This document shows positions 22,667 to 31,435 of a DNA stretch of 64,000 nucleotides, piece after piece. Each line of letters opens with the position of its first letter. The first letter of the stretch is position 1. This stretch comes from Parahaliea aestuarii (lineage in GTDB: Bacteria > Pseudomonadota > Gammaproteobacteria > Pseudomonadales > Halieaceae): NCBI RefSeq assembly GCF_008064635.1, contig NZ_VRYZ01000006.1, positions 124,001-188,000 of the forward strand, written 5' to 3'. Below the pieces are notes generated by a model. That model saw nothing but the letters and a program-made list of their open reading frames with translations. It was not told the origin of the DNA and did no database searches. The translations under genes were made by a program, and so were the position numbers.

Positions 22667-22926
22667 GCAACCTGGAAAACGACATCAAGCAACTCATCAT
22701 CGACGCCCTGGAGCTGGAAGAGATGAGCACCGCCGACATCGCTACCGATGAACCGCTGTTCGAGGACGGCCTCGGTCTCGACTCCATCGACGCGCTGGAA
22801 CTGGGCATGGCCCTGCAGCAGCGCTACAACATCAACCTGGATGCCGAGGACAAGAGCACCCGCGAGCACTTCCGCAGCGTCGCCAGTCTGGCCGCCTTTG
22901 TCCGCAGCGAGGGTGCGGCGGCGTGA
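22663..22926 (+). CDS. Acyl carrier protein of the pigment cluster
   Basis: An 87-residue acidic ACP. The phosphopantetheine site is Ser41 in GLGLDSIDALEL. It carries the growing polyene chain between ketosynthase, ketoreductase and dehydratase. Typical aryl polyene clusters encode two ACPs in tandem; here only one is found, as the 67 bases to the next gene encode nothing ACP-like. The PPTase at 20354 is the likely activating enzyme. Confidence 0.93.
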   Translation: MSNLENDIKQLIIDALELEEMSTADIATDEPLFEDGLGLDSIDALELGMALQQRYNINLDAEDKSTREHFRSVASLAAFVRSEGAAA

Positions 22927-22993
22927 ACCGACGCCGCGCCGCCCACCCGGCGGTGCCAGCAGGCGACAAGTACGCGGCATTCCCGGCCCGGGC

Positions 22994-23551
22994 ATGAAGG
23001 GTGCAACCACCCTGCTGGGCGCGATGCTCGTTGCAGCCTTTCCCCTGCTGCTACCTCTGGCCCTGTACAATTTCGGACTCAGCGGCGCCGCCGCGGGCTT
23101 TGCCCTGCTGGCACTGCTGCGCCTGTTGACGCTGCGCGCGGTCGGCAGCGCGCTCCCCGTCGCGCTGGCCGCCCTGCTGCTGGCACTGGCCCTGGGTGCC
23201 TGGGCCAGCGGCAGCGAACACTGGTTCCGCTTCTACCCGGTCCTGGTCAACGCCCTGCTATTGGGGCTGTTTGCCGCCAGCCTGTGGCGGGGCCCGCCGG
23301 TTGCCGAGCGCCTGGCGCGCCTGCAGGAAGCAGAGTTGCCGCCGGAAGCCGTCGCCTACACCCGCCGTGTAACGCAGGTGTGGTGTGCCTTCTTTGCCGT
23401 CAATGGCGCTATCGCCCTGTGGACCGCACAGGCGGCCAGTCTGCAGACCTGGAGCCTCTACAACGGCCTGATCGCCTATCTGTTGATGGGCGGCCTGTTT
23501 GCCGGGGAGTGGCTGCTGCGCCAGCGGGTTCGCCGGAGGCCGCATGCCTGA
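22994..23551 (+). CDS. Integral membrane protein of the aryl polyene cluster (COG4648-like)
   Basis: A 185-residue protein with about five hydrophobic segments and a cluster of positive charge at the C-terminus. The central signature WCAFFAVNGAIA and the position between ACP and AMP-ligase match a membrane protein of unknown role present in most aryl polyene clusters. ATG 22994 is chosen because it begins directly with the first hydrophobic helix. It overlaps the next gene by eight bases. It may hold the cytoplasmic enzymes at the membrane or help pass the product; no evidence decides this. Confidence 0.75.
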   Translation: MKGATTLLGAMLVAAFPLLLPLALYNFGLSGAAAGFALLALLRLLTLRAVGSALPVALAALLLALALGAWASGSEHWFRFYPVLVNALLLGLFAASLWRGPPVAERLARLQEAELPPEAVAYTRRVTQVWCAFFAVNGAIALWTAQAASLQTWSLYNGLIAYLLMGGLFAGEWLLRQRVRRRPHA

Positions 23552-25241
23552 GCAGTGTCGGGAGGTGTTCAGCAGTCTCGGCCCGGAGCGCTATCCGCCC
23601 GGGCATATCGTCAGTCGCGGGCCGGAGCAGGTCCTCCTGTGGCGGGATTTGCTGGCGGCAGTCGCCAGCCTGCAGGCGCGGCTGGCGGATCAGGCGTCGC
23701 GCAACTGGGCCCTGTTTGAACCCGACACCTACGACTTCGCGGTGGCCCTGCTGGCGCTGCTGGGCCTGGGCCACCGGGTCTACATCCCGGGCGACTGCCA
23801 CCCCGCCACCGTGCGGGCACTACAGCAGCAGGGCTGTTCGCTGATCGGCAACTTTGCCGGCCTGGAAAATTTTACAATCCATGCGGGTGAAGAAAGCCCC
23901 ACCCGGGAGCCACAGATTCAACCGCTGGGCGAACTGGTGGTCTTCACCTCCGGTTCCAGCGGCCAGCCCAAGGCGATTGCCAAAGCGGGGCGACAGATCG
24001 ACGCAGAACTCGCAGCCCTGGAGCAGCAGTGGGGCATGCAGCTGCAGCAGAACCTGATTGCCGGCACCGTCAGCCACCAGCACTTCTACGGCCTGCTGTT
24101 TTCCGTTCTGTGGCCACTGTGCCAGGGGCGCAGTTTCTGGCGCAGCCCCTTTGTCGACCCCACACCGCTGCTGAAACAGCTTGCACCGCTGGCTCCCTTT
24201 GCCTGGATTGCCAGCCCCGCTCACCTGCACCGGCTGGGCGACGCCCTGCCCCTGCTCGCCACTGAGCAGGCGCCGCAATTGATCTTCTCCTCCGGTGGCC
24301 CCCTCCAGACCGACGCCGCCCTGCAGATTGCCGAAACCCGCGGCGAAGCCCCGATAGAGGTACTGGGCAGCTCTGAAACCGGCGGCATCGCCTGGCGTCA
24401 GCAATGCGACAGCGATACGCCCTGGCAGCCTCTGCCGGGCGTTCGCACCCGCATCGGTGCAGACGGCGCCCTGGCCATCCGTTCGCCGATGCTGGCCCGG
24501 GATGCCTGGCACCACAGTGCTGACAGCGCAAAACCTGCCGGCGGTAGCGGGTTTACACTCGGCGCTCGACTCGACCGTATTGCCAAGATCGAGGGCAAGC
24601 GGGTTTCGCTGCCCGCCGTTGAGCAGGCCCTGCTGGCCCTGGACTGGATCGAAGAAGCCGCCGCCCTGCCCCTGCCCGGGCAGCGCATCGGTGCCGTCAT
24701 CGTACTGAGCGAAGCCGGACACGCAGGGCTGGCGGTGCAGCTTCTTCCCGGCCTGCTGCGCCAGCTGCGCCGGGACCTGGCGGCGCGCCTGCCCGCAGCG
24801 GCGGTGCCCCGGCGCTTCCGACTGGTGGCCAGACTCCCGCGCAACCCCCAGGGAAAGCTGCCCCTGAGCGATCTGCGTGCGCTGTTCCAGCCCGCCCTGC
24901 TACCCCCTCTCCTGCGCTGCCAGCGCGATCAGGACACCCTGAAACTGCAGCTGCTGGTACGCTCGGATTCGCCCTGGTTTAACGGCCACTTTCCCTCGGC
25001 GCCGGTGCTGCCCGGTGTGGTCCTGCTGAAGTGGGTGGAGGACTACGCCCGCCGGGAGCTGGGTTTGCAGGGGGAGTTTCTGGGCATGAAAGGTGTCAAG
25101 TTTCAGCAATTGGTGCGCCCGAACACCCTGGTAACATTCCACCTGGACTACAATAGTATGAGCGGCTGGCTTACCTTTGCTGCCCGCTCCAGCGACGGCG
25201 ATCACGCCCGCGGCAAACTGCGCTTTGGAGCCTGCGACTGA
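23544..25241 (+). CDS. AMP-dependent acyl ligase fused to a hot-dog dehydratase
   Basis: A 565-residue two-domain protein. Residues 1 to about 430 form an adenylating ligase: phosphate loop FTSGSSGQPKAIAK (about 134-147), GSSETGG, RIAKIEGKRVS and the closing RNPQGKL with the catalytic Lys. From about 450 onward is a FabZ/ApeI-like 3-hydroxyacyl-ACP dehydratase domain with His482 in WFNGHFPSAPVLPG. The ligase would activate the aromatic acid (cinnamate or coumarate type) and load it on ACP; the dehydratase would make the double bonds. In E. coli-type clusters these are separate proteins (ApeH and ApeI). A separate dehydratase also exists at 32610. Confidence 0.85.
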   Translation: MPEQCREVFSSLGPERYPPGHIVSRGPEQVLLWRDLLAAVASLQARLADQASRNWALFEPDTYDFAVALLALLGLGHRVYIPGDCHPATVRALQQQGCSLIGNFAGLENFTIHAGEESPTREPQIQPLGELVVFTSGSSGQPKAIAKAGRQIDAELAALEQQWGMQLQQNLIAGTVSHQHFYGLLFSVLWPLCQGRSFWRSPFVDPTPLLKQLAPLAPFAWIASPAHLHRLGDALPLLATEQAPQLIFSSGGPLQTDAALQIAETRGEAPIEVLGSSETGGIAWRQQCDSDTPWQPLPGVRTRIGADGALAIRSPMLARDAWHHSADSAKPAGGSGFTLGARLDRIAKIEGKRVSLPAVEQALLALDWIEEAAALPLPGQRIGAVIVLSEAGHAGLAVQLLPGLLRQLRRDLAARLPAAAVPRRFRLVARLPRNPQGKLPLSDLRALFQPALLPPLLRCQRDQDTLKLQLLVRSDSPWFNGHFPSAPVLPGVVLLKWVEDYARRELGLQGEFLGMKGVKFQQLVRPNTLVTFHLDYNSMSGWLTFAARSSDGDHARGKLRFGACD

Positions 25242-25969
25242 TGCGCTGCTGCGCCCTGATTCCGGTCTACAACCATCCCCACCGGCTTCGCCAGCTGCTG
25301 GCCATGCTGGCGGACTACAGCCTGCCGGTGATTCTGGTCAACGACGGTTCCGGTCCCCACTGCACCGCGCTATTGCGGGAACTCGCCGCGACCGAGCATG
25401 CAACACTGCTGGAGCACAGCGAGAATCGCGGCAAGGGAGCCGCCCTGAAAAGCGGACTGTTCCACGCCCGCGCCCAGGGCTTCAGCCACGTACTGCAGAT
25501 CGACGCCGACGGCCAGCACAACCTCGACGACATTCCGGCATTGCTGGCGCTGGCTGAGGCCCAACCCGGGGCGATGGTGAGCGGGGTACCCAGATTCCAC
25601 AACATTCCGGCCCTGCGCTTCTACTCCCGCTACCTCACCCATGCCATGGTCTGGCTCAATACCCTGTCACTGGAAATCCGCGACACCATGTGTGGCTTCC
25701 GCATCTACCCACTGGCAGCAACCTGCCGGCAGATTGAGCAGCACCACACCGGAGACCGCATGCAGTTTGATACCGAGATCATGGTCTACCTGCACTGGGA
25801 TGGCACGCAGATCGTCGGGCTGCCAACGGCGGTGGACTATCCGGCGGACGGCATCTCCCACTTCCGCGCCTGGCGCGATACCGCACTGCTGGCGATCAGC
25901 CACACGCGGCTCTTCTTCGGCATGCTGCGCAGACTGCCGCAATTGCTGGCGCGCAACTTCCGTGGCTGA
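25241..25969 (+). CDS. Glycosyltransferase family 2
   Basis: A 242-residue GT-A fold glycosyltransferase: LIPVYNHP at the N-terminus, VNDGSG at 33-38 and the metal-binding DAD motif at 88-90 (QIDADGQH). No membrane segments are obvious. In aryl polyene clusters a GT2 lies next to a LpxL-like acyltransferase, sometimes fused to it; here they are separate and overlap by eight bases. It probably adds a sugar to the lipid head group that anchors the pigment. Sugar donor unknown. Start and stop overlap both neighbours. Confidence 0.88.
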   Translation: MRCCALIPVYNHPHRLRQLLAMLADYSLPVILVNDGSGPHCTALLRELAATEHATLLEHSENRGKGAALKSGLFHARAQGFSHVLQIDADGQHNLDDIPALLALAEAQPGAMVSGVPRFHNIPALRFYSRYLTHAMVWLNTLSLEIRDTMCGFRIYPLAATCRQIEQHHTGDRMQFDTEIMVYLHWDGTQIVGLPTAVDYPADGISHFRAWRDTALLAISHTRLFFGMLRRLPQLLARNFRG

Positions 25970-26909
25970 AACAGGTTCTCCAGGCAGCGCGCGCCACTGG
26001 GCCGATATCGGCGAGGCCGGCTTTATCGCCGGTATGCGGCTGATGTTCTGGATATACCGCTACATCGGCGCCTGGGCCTTCACCCTCGTATTGCAGCCGG
26101 TGGTGCTGTTTTACTTTCTGTTTCACGGCGAGGCGCGCCGTGCCTCAAGGGAGTACCTGCAACAGCTGCACTGCTTCAGCGGCGGCAGCACACCGGCACC
26201 GGGGCCTCTCGCAAGCTATCGCCACCTGCTGGCCTTCTCTCGCTCCACAGTGGACAAACTCGGCGTGTGGGCGCGGCCGGATCTGCTGCAGAGCGTGCAC
26301 TTCCCAAAGCGGCACCTGCTGCAGGCACAGCTCGACAGCGGCCGGGGCGCGGTACTGCTGGGAGCCCACCTCGGCAACCTGGAAATCTGTCGCAGCCTGT
26401 CCCGCGGCAACCCCGGCCTGAAGCTGAACATTCTCGTTCACACCCGCCACGCCGACCGCTTCAACCACCTGCTGCGGGACCTGGCCCTGGATGCGGAACT
26501 GGAACTGGTGGAAGTCAGCGAGCTGAGCCCCGCCACCGCCCTGCGCCTGTCCGCCTGTGTGGAACGCGGAGAATTTCTGGTCATCCTCGCCGACCGGGTG
26601 CCGGTCAATTCCCGCGGACGCTGCCAGCGCCTGCCCTTTCTCGGTCGTCCCGCCCCCTTCCCCGAGGGCCCCTTCATACTGGCCGGCCTGTTGAAGTGCC
26701 CGGTCTATACGGTATTCTGCACCCGCACGGAAAGCGGCTACGACATCGACTGCCAGCGCCTGGCGGAGCGCGTGCACCTGCCCAGGAAGCAGCGCAGCGA
26801 AGCGCTGCGAAAATACATGGCCAGCTATGTGTCAACGCTGGAAAACAAGGCCCGCAGCGCGCCCCTGCAGTGGTTTAACTTCTACCGTTTCTGGGACCAG
26901 TCCCCATGA
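25962..26909 (+). CDS. LpxL/HtrB-like acyltransferase
   Basis: A 315-residue acyltransferase of the lipid A biosynthesis type. GTG 25962 is chosen because the conserved N-terminal block ARHWADIGEAGFIAGMR precedes any ATG. There is a hydrophobic helix at about 40-60. The catalytic HX4E-like motif is in GAHLGNLE, and later motifs are DRVPV and PFLGRPAPFPEGPF, as in LpxL relatives. It probably acylates the glycolipid anchor of the polyene. It is placed between the glycosyltransferase and the ammonia-lyase, with overlaps on both sides. Confidence 0.87.
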   Translation: MAETGSPGSARHWADIGEAGFIAGMRLMFWIYRYIGAWAFTLVLQPVVLFYFLFHGEARRASREYLQQLHCFSGGSTPAPGPLASYRHLLAFSRSTVDKLGVWARPDLLQSVHFPKRHLLQAQLDSGRGAVLLGAHLGNLEICRSLSRGNPGLKLNILVHTRHADRFNHLLRDLALDAELELVEVSELSPATALRLSACVERGEFLVILADRVPVNSRGRCQRLPFLGRPAPFPEGPFILAGLLKCPVYTVFCTRTESGYDIDCQRLAERVHLPRKQRSEALRKYMASYVSTLENKARSAPLQWFNFYRFWDQSP

Positions 26910-28465
26910 CCTCAGCTTCCCCCGCCCACCGGGACCGCATTGTCTTCGACGGCGCAGACCTCACCATCGAAGCTGTCGACGCCATCGCCGCTGGCCGCGC
27001 CCGGGCTTTGCTCAGCGAAGATTCCGACTTTATCGGCACGATTGAAGCCGGCGCCGGGTTTGTCCAGCGCCTGTGGCAAGAGGATGGGGTGGTCTACGGT
27101 GTCACCACCGGCTACGGCGATTCCTGTGGCGTCAGTATCCCGCCGACGCAGGTCGAACAACTGCCGCGCCAGCTCTATACCTTCCACGGCTGCGGTCTGG
27201 GAGAGCCGTTCAGCGTAGAGGAGACCCGCGCGGTGGTCGCCGCCCGCCTGGCCAGTCTGTGCCAAGGCTACTCCGGAGTGCGCTATCAGTTGCTACAGCA
27301 CCTTCAGCGCCTGCTGTATGAGGATGTGATGCCGGTGATGCCCAGCGAGGGGTCGGTCGGCGCCAGCGGCGACCTCACCCCCCTGTCCTACCTGGCCGCC
27401 GTACTCGAGGGACAGCGCGAAGTCTGGCACCGCGGTAAGCGGCTCCCGGCCAGCGAGGTTTTCAGCCAGCTGGACTGGCAGCCCCTGCAGCTGCAACCCA
27501 AGGAAGGTCTGGCGCTGATGAACGGCACCGCAGTGATGACCGGACTGGCCTGCCTCGCCATCGCCCGGGCGCGCTATCTGGCCCAGCTTGCCAGCCGGGT
27601 GACCGCGCTCTGCTCCCTGGCCCTGCGCGGGAACGCCTTTCACTTTGACCCCGCCCTGTTCGCCGCCAAGCCCCACCCCGGGCAGGTGCGCTGCGCCGCC
27701 TGGCTGCATAGTGACCTGCGAGAGGGAGAGCTGCCGCGCAACAGCGACCGCCTGCAGGACCGCTACTCCCTGCGCTGTGCGCCTCATGTTATCGGGGTGT
27801 TGCTGGATACCCTCGATTTTGCCGGCAGCCTGGTCACCACGGAACTCAACAGCGCCAACGACAACCCGCTGATCGACCCCAGCGGCGAGCACGTGATGCA
27901 CGGCGGACATTTCTACGGCGGCCACGTGGCCATGGCCATGGACAGCCTGAAAACCGCCGTGGCCAATGTCGCCGACCTGCTGGACCGGCAGCTGGCCCAG
28001 CTGATGGACCCGCGGCAAAATCACGGCCTGCCCGCCAATCTCTCGGGCGCAGGCGCCGACCTGCAGGCCATCAGCCACGGTTTCAAGGCGGTACAGATTG
28101 GCGCCTCGGCCTGGACCGCAGAGGCCCTGAAGCTGACCATGCCCGCCAGCGTGTTCTCGCGCTCCACCGAGTGCCACAACCAGGACAAGGTGAGCATGGG
28201 TACCATCGCCGCCCGCGACTGCCTGCGGGTGCAGACGCTGACAGAGCAGGTCGCAGCCGCCGGCCTGCTGGCCGGCTGGCAGGGTGTGCAATTGCGGCTG
28301 GACCGGCAGGAACTGAGCCTGGACGCCCTGCGGGAGGGCCCGCGGCAGAGCATTGCCCAGGTAGCCGAGCACTTTTCCCTGCTGGTGGACGACCGCGCCC
28401 TGGAGAGTGAACTGCGCGGCACCCTCGACGCCATACGCCGCCGCCACTGGGTGCTCTATGACTGA
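26906..28465 (+). CDS. Aromatic amino acid ammonia-lyase (HAL/PAL/TAL family)
   Basis: A 519-residue lyase that removes ammonia from an aromatic amino acid. The Ala153-Ser154-Gly155 triad in GSVGASGDLTPLSY forms the MIO prosthetic group; the catalytic YGVTTGYG loop and the NDNPLID and GGHFYGGHVA elements are present. In aryl polyene clusters this enzyme supplies the aryl starter. By-eye alignment puts Phe-His (in LYTFHGCGLG) where bacterial tyrosine ammonia-lyase has His-Leu, so a tyrosine preference cannot be assumed; histidine use is unlikely from context. It overlaps the upstream gene by four bases. Confidence 0.88.
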   Translation: MTSASPAHRDRIVFDGADLTIEAVDAIAAGRARALLSEDSDFIGTIEAGAGFVQRLWQEDGVVYGVTTGYGDSCGVSIPPTQVEQLPRQLYTFHGCGLGEPFSVEETRAVVAARLASLCQGYSGVRYQLLQHLQRLLYEDVMPVMPSEGSVGASGDLTPLSYLAAVLEGQREVWHRGKRLPASEVFSQLDWQPLQLQPKEGLALMNGTAVMTGLACLAIARARYLAQLASRVTALCSLALRGNAFHFDPALFAAKPHPGQVRCAAWLHSDLREGELPRNSDRLQDRYSLRCAPHVIGVLLDTLDFAGSLVTTELNSANDNPLIDPSGEHVMHGGHFYGGHVAMAMDSLKTAVANVADLLDRQLAQLMDPRQNHGLPANLSGAGADLQAISHGFKAVQIGASAWTAEALKLTMPASVFSRSTECHNQDKVSMGTIAARDCLRVQTLTEQVAAAGLLAGWQGVQLRLDRQELSLDALREGPRQSIAQVAEHFSLLVDDRALESELRGTLDAIRRRHWVLYD

Positions 28466-28483
28466 GGCCGGGTGTTGCTTTCC

Positions 28484-29122
28484 ATGAGCTGCGACTGGCG
28501 CAACCTGCTGGCCATCTGGCTGCTGGCGCTGACGCTGGCCAGCCCCGGGACAATGGCAAACAACCAGGGCAGCGCATCTCTCCCAGCCACACAAAGCGCT
28601 CTCTTCGCCCGCCTGGGTGAGCACCTGCGACCACCTGCTGAAGGCCTGCAGGGCCGCTTCCGCCAGCAGCGGGAGCTGCCCTTCCTGCAGCGACCGGTGA
28701 TCAGCAGTGGCCGCTTCCGCCTGCACAACGGCGGCGATATCGACTGGGTTATGGAGTTGCCGGAGCCCTCCATAACCCGCATCCGCGACGGCGTGCTCAG
28801 CATCGACGGCCGGACCCTGGACACTATCCCGGCGGCCGCCCTGCTACAGGCCCTTGCCGGGGGCGACACGGCGGCCCTGGCGCGGCACTTCGCCATCGTG
28901 CAGGAAACTGCCGCACTGCCCGCCGACGGGTCTGACGCAGCAGCCTGGCAGGTAACCCTGATACCCCGCGCCCACCGCCTGCAGTCGCTGTTCCACAGCC
29001 TGCATCTGAGTGGCGCCCGTTACCTGCAGCAGCTGCAGGTTGACCAGGGCGAGGGCAATATCACCCTGATCGAGTTCACCGAGGTTCGTGCACAGGGAAA
29101 TCCGGCCAGTGACAAGCCCTGA
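28484..29122 (+). CDS. LolA-like outer membrane lipoprotein carrier
   Basis: A 212-residue exported protein with a signal peptide (about residues 1-25, ending in TMA) and the LolA-type concave beta-sheet pattern: short alternating strands such as GRFRLHNGGDIDWVME and TRIRDGVLSIDGRTL. It is expected to carry a hydrophobic molecule across the periplasm. Such LolA-like proteins accompany the RND exporter in aryl polyene clusters (ApeL-like). ATG 28484 is used; a GTG at 28472 with a GAGG site four bases upstream is an equally possible start. It overlaps the exporter gene by 14 bases. Confidence 0.8.
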   Translation: MSCDWRNLLAIWLLALTLASPGTMANNQGSASLPATQSALFARLGEHLRPPAEGLQGRFRQQRELPFLQRPVISSGRFRLHNGGDIDWVMELPEPSITRIRDGVLSIDGRTLDTIPAAALLQALAGGDTAALARHFAIVQETAALPADGSDAAAWQVTLIPRAHRLQSLFHSLHLSGARYLQQLQVDQGEGNITLIEFTEVRAQGNPASDKP

Positions 29123-31379
29123 GACGCGCCGGGGCCTGTGGCTGTGGTTGCTGGGGGCGACCCTGCTGCTGGCGCTGGCCTGGCTGCGCTGGCCGGGGCA
29201 ATGGCTGCAAACCGACATTATGACCCTGCTGCCCCGGGATCAGGACCTGTACTGGCAGCAGCGGGCGGAAGCGCAACAAGCCAGCGCCTATGAGCGACGC
29301 CTGCTGCTGTGGGTAAAGGATACCGACCCACAGCGCGCCGATGATCACGCACAACGCTTTCTCGAAAGCGCCATGGCCGCGCTCGACAATGCCGGTTTCG
29401 AGACCCGGGATGTACTGAGCGCAGAACAGCAGCGCTGGCAGGCTACAGCCCGCGCCCTCACGCCCTGGCGTTTTGCCCTGCTGACCGGGGGCGACCAGCA
29501 GCGCCTGGCGCAGGATCCGGCAGGACTGCTGACAGACTACCGCCACTTCCTCTACTCGCCCCTGGGGGGCGCCGGCCTGGTCCAGCTGCGCCAGGACCCC
29601 GCCGGCAGTTTCCGCCGTTTTCTCAGCGCCGCGGCGCCCGCCTCCCCCGGCGGCGACGGCGCCGCGCTGGCCGTGCTGGAGCTATCGCCGGCCGGCATCG
29701 CCCTGAACCGCCTCGAACCCCTCTACCCGCTCTACCGTTCCCTGCGGGAGGAGGCCCGGGCCCAGGGCCTGCAGATGAGGGCCAGCGGCGCGCCCCTGTA
29801 TACCGCCTACGGCATCCACAGTGCCAGGGGGGAGATCAGTTCCATCGGCTTCGCCTCCCTCGCCCTGCTCGCTGTCCTGCTGTGGCTGGCCCTGCGCTCT
29901 GCGCGCGCCCTGCTACTGACCCTGCTCTGTGTCAGCAGCGGACTGACTGCCGGCATCCTGGTGAGCGTCAGCCTGCTGGGACAGGTGCATTTGCTGGCGC
30001 TGGTATTCAGCGCCACCCTGATCGGTATCGCTGCGGATTACGCCCTGCACTATCTCGCCCACTCCCTGGCCCCCGGCTGGCAGCGGCAGCGCCCCCTGGC
30101 CCGGGTTGGGCGCGCCCTCGGTCTCGGCGCCCTGTCCAGCGTGCTGGCCTTCGGCGCCCTGGCTTTGCTGCCCTTTCCCGGCCTGCGCCAGATCGGCCTG
30201 TTGATGGCATCGGGACTGGCCGTCAGCTTTGCCACAGTGTGCCTGCTGTTTCCCGCCCTTTACCGGCCGCGGGAAGGCCGCAACCTCCCCCCCTGGTGCC
30301 GGCGCCCCCTGCCCTCTGCGCGCAGCAGCCGTGTCATCCTGGCGATGGCGGCCCTGCTCTGCCTGCCGGGACTCCTGTTACTGCAACCCGGGGATGACGT
30401 GCGCAGTTTCTACGCCGCACCGGCCAGCCTGGAAGCGGATCGGGAAGCGCTGTCACAGCTGGCCCCTGCCGGCGCCGACAGCCGCTATGTGCTGTTGCTG
30501 GGGCCGGACACGGAATCGCTGTTGCAGGCGGAAGAGGCGCTGCGCACTGCGCTGGATACCCCCCTGCAGGGCATCTCACAGTTCATTCCCTCCCGGCAAC
30601 AGCAGCAAAGCAACCTGGCGCTGTGGCAGGCTCCGGCCGTGCGTACAGCGCTGACAAAACACCTGGAACAACTGGGTATGAAAGCTCCGGACCGTCAGCA
30701 AGTGCTGGCCTCACTGCAGGCGCCCGGCGCCGCACTGACGCCCGATGCCCTGCCCCCGAAGACTCTGCCCACCGGGGGTGCCGGCCTCCTCGGCTGTAAC
30801 GGCGGCCAGTGCGCCAGCGTACTCATTCCCGCGGGGGAACTGGCCCCGTCAGACCTGGAGCAGATCCGGCAGTTCGCGGGCGCCTCCCTGGTGGATCCGG
30901 TGGCGCGGGTGAACGGTCTGCTTGGGCACTACCGCCACCTGCTCAGCGCCCTGCTGCCCGCCGCCGCCGTTCTGGTGGCTATTGTGCTGGGGCCGATGCT
31001 GGGCTGGCGCCGCGCCCTGTGGGCGGTCGGCCTGCCCGCCTGTGCCTGCCTGTTTGGCCTGGGCCTGCTGGGCTACCTGACCGCCCTGGGCGCCAGCGCC
31101 GGCAGCTTCAACCTCGCCCACCTGCTGGGCCTGATGCTGGTGCTGGGAGTGGGGCTGGACTACGGCGTGTTTCGCAACGCCTCCGCGGCCGATCATCAGG
31201 GCGCCACCACCCTGGCGGTCAGTCTCTCCGCCCTCACCTCCCTGCTGGCCTTCGGCATGCTGGCCCTGTCCCGGACGCCCTTTATCGCCAGTTTCGGATT
31301 GAGCATCGCCCTCGGCCTGCTGGCGGCCTGGGGCCTGTCCTGGCTCAATCCGGGTGACCGGCCACCGCCAAGGCCGTAA
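29109..31379 (+). CDS. RND/MMPL-family exporter of the pigment cluster
   Basis: A 756-residue inner-membrane exporter with the RND-type layout: one N-terminal helix (about 12-30), a large periplasmic domain, five helices (about 225-390), a second periplasmic domain and five more helices at the C-terminus. The GLDYGVF and ADYALHYLAH segments fall where MMPL proteins carry charged residues in the membrane. GTG 29109 is chosen because AGGGA lies 11 bases upstream. It presumably moves the lipid-linked polyene to the LolA-like carrier. Relatives are found in all aryl polyene clusters (ApeM-like). No lipoprotein gene follows it, unlike many such clusters. Confidence 0.85.
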   Translation: MTSPETRRGLWLWLLGATLLLALAWLRWPGQWLQTDIMTLLPRDQDLYWQQRAEAQQASAYERRLLLWVKDTDPQRADDHAQRFLESAMAALDNAGFETRDVLSAEQQRWQATARALTPWRFALLTGGDQQRLAQDPAGLLTDYRHFLYSPLGGAGLVQLRQDPAGSFRRFLSAAAPASPGGDGAALAVLELSPAGIALNRLEPLYPLYRSLREEARAQGLQMRASGAPLYTAYGIHSARGEISSIGFASLALLAVLLWLALRSARALLLTLLCVSSGLTAGILVSVSLLGQVHLLALVFSATLIGIAADYALHYLAHSLAPGWQRQRPLARVGRALGLGALSSVLAFGALALLPFPGLRQIGLLMASGLAVSFATVCLLFPALYRPREGRNLPPWCRRPLPSARSSRVILAMAALLCLPGLLLLQPGDDVRSFYAAPASLEADREALSQLAPAGADSRYVLLLGPDTESLLQAEEALRTALDTPLQGISQFIPSRQQQQSNLALWQAPAVRTALTKHLEQLGMKAPDRQQVLASLQAPGAALTPDALPPKTLPTGGAGLLGCNGGQCASVLIPAGELAPSDLEQIRQFAGASLVDPVARVNGLLGHYRHLLSALLPAAAVLVAIVLGPMLGWRRALWAVGLPACACLFGLGLLGYLTALGASAGSFNLAHLLGLMLVLGVGLDYGVFRNASAADHQGATTLAVSLSALTSLLAFGMLALSRTPFIASFGLSIALGLLAAWGLSWLNPGDRPPPRP

Positions 31380-31435
31380 CATAGCGCCTGACCCAGACCA
31401 CCGCGGCTCCGCCGCCAACCGGAAAGACCCCGCGC

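Noticed and set aside
22927-22993. Second ACP expected after the first ACP
   Set aside because: Only 67 bases lie between the ACP and the membrane protein gene; no DSL/DSI motif is encoded.
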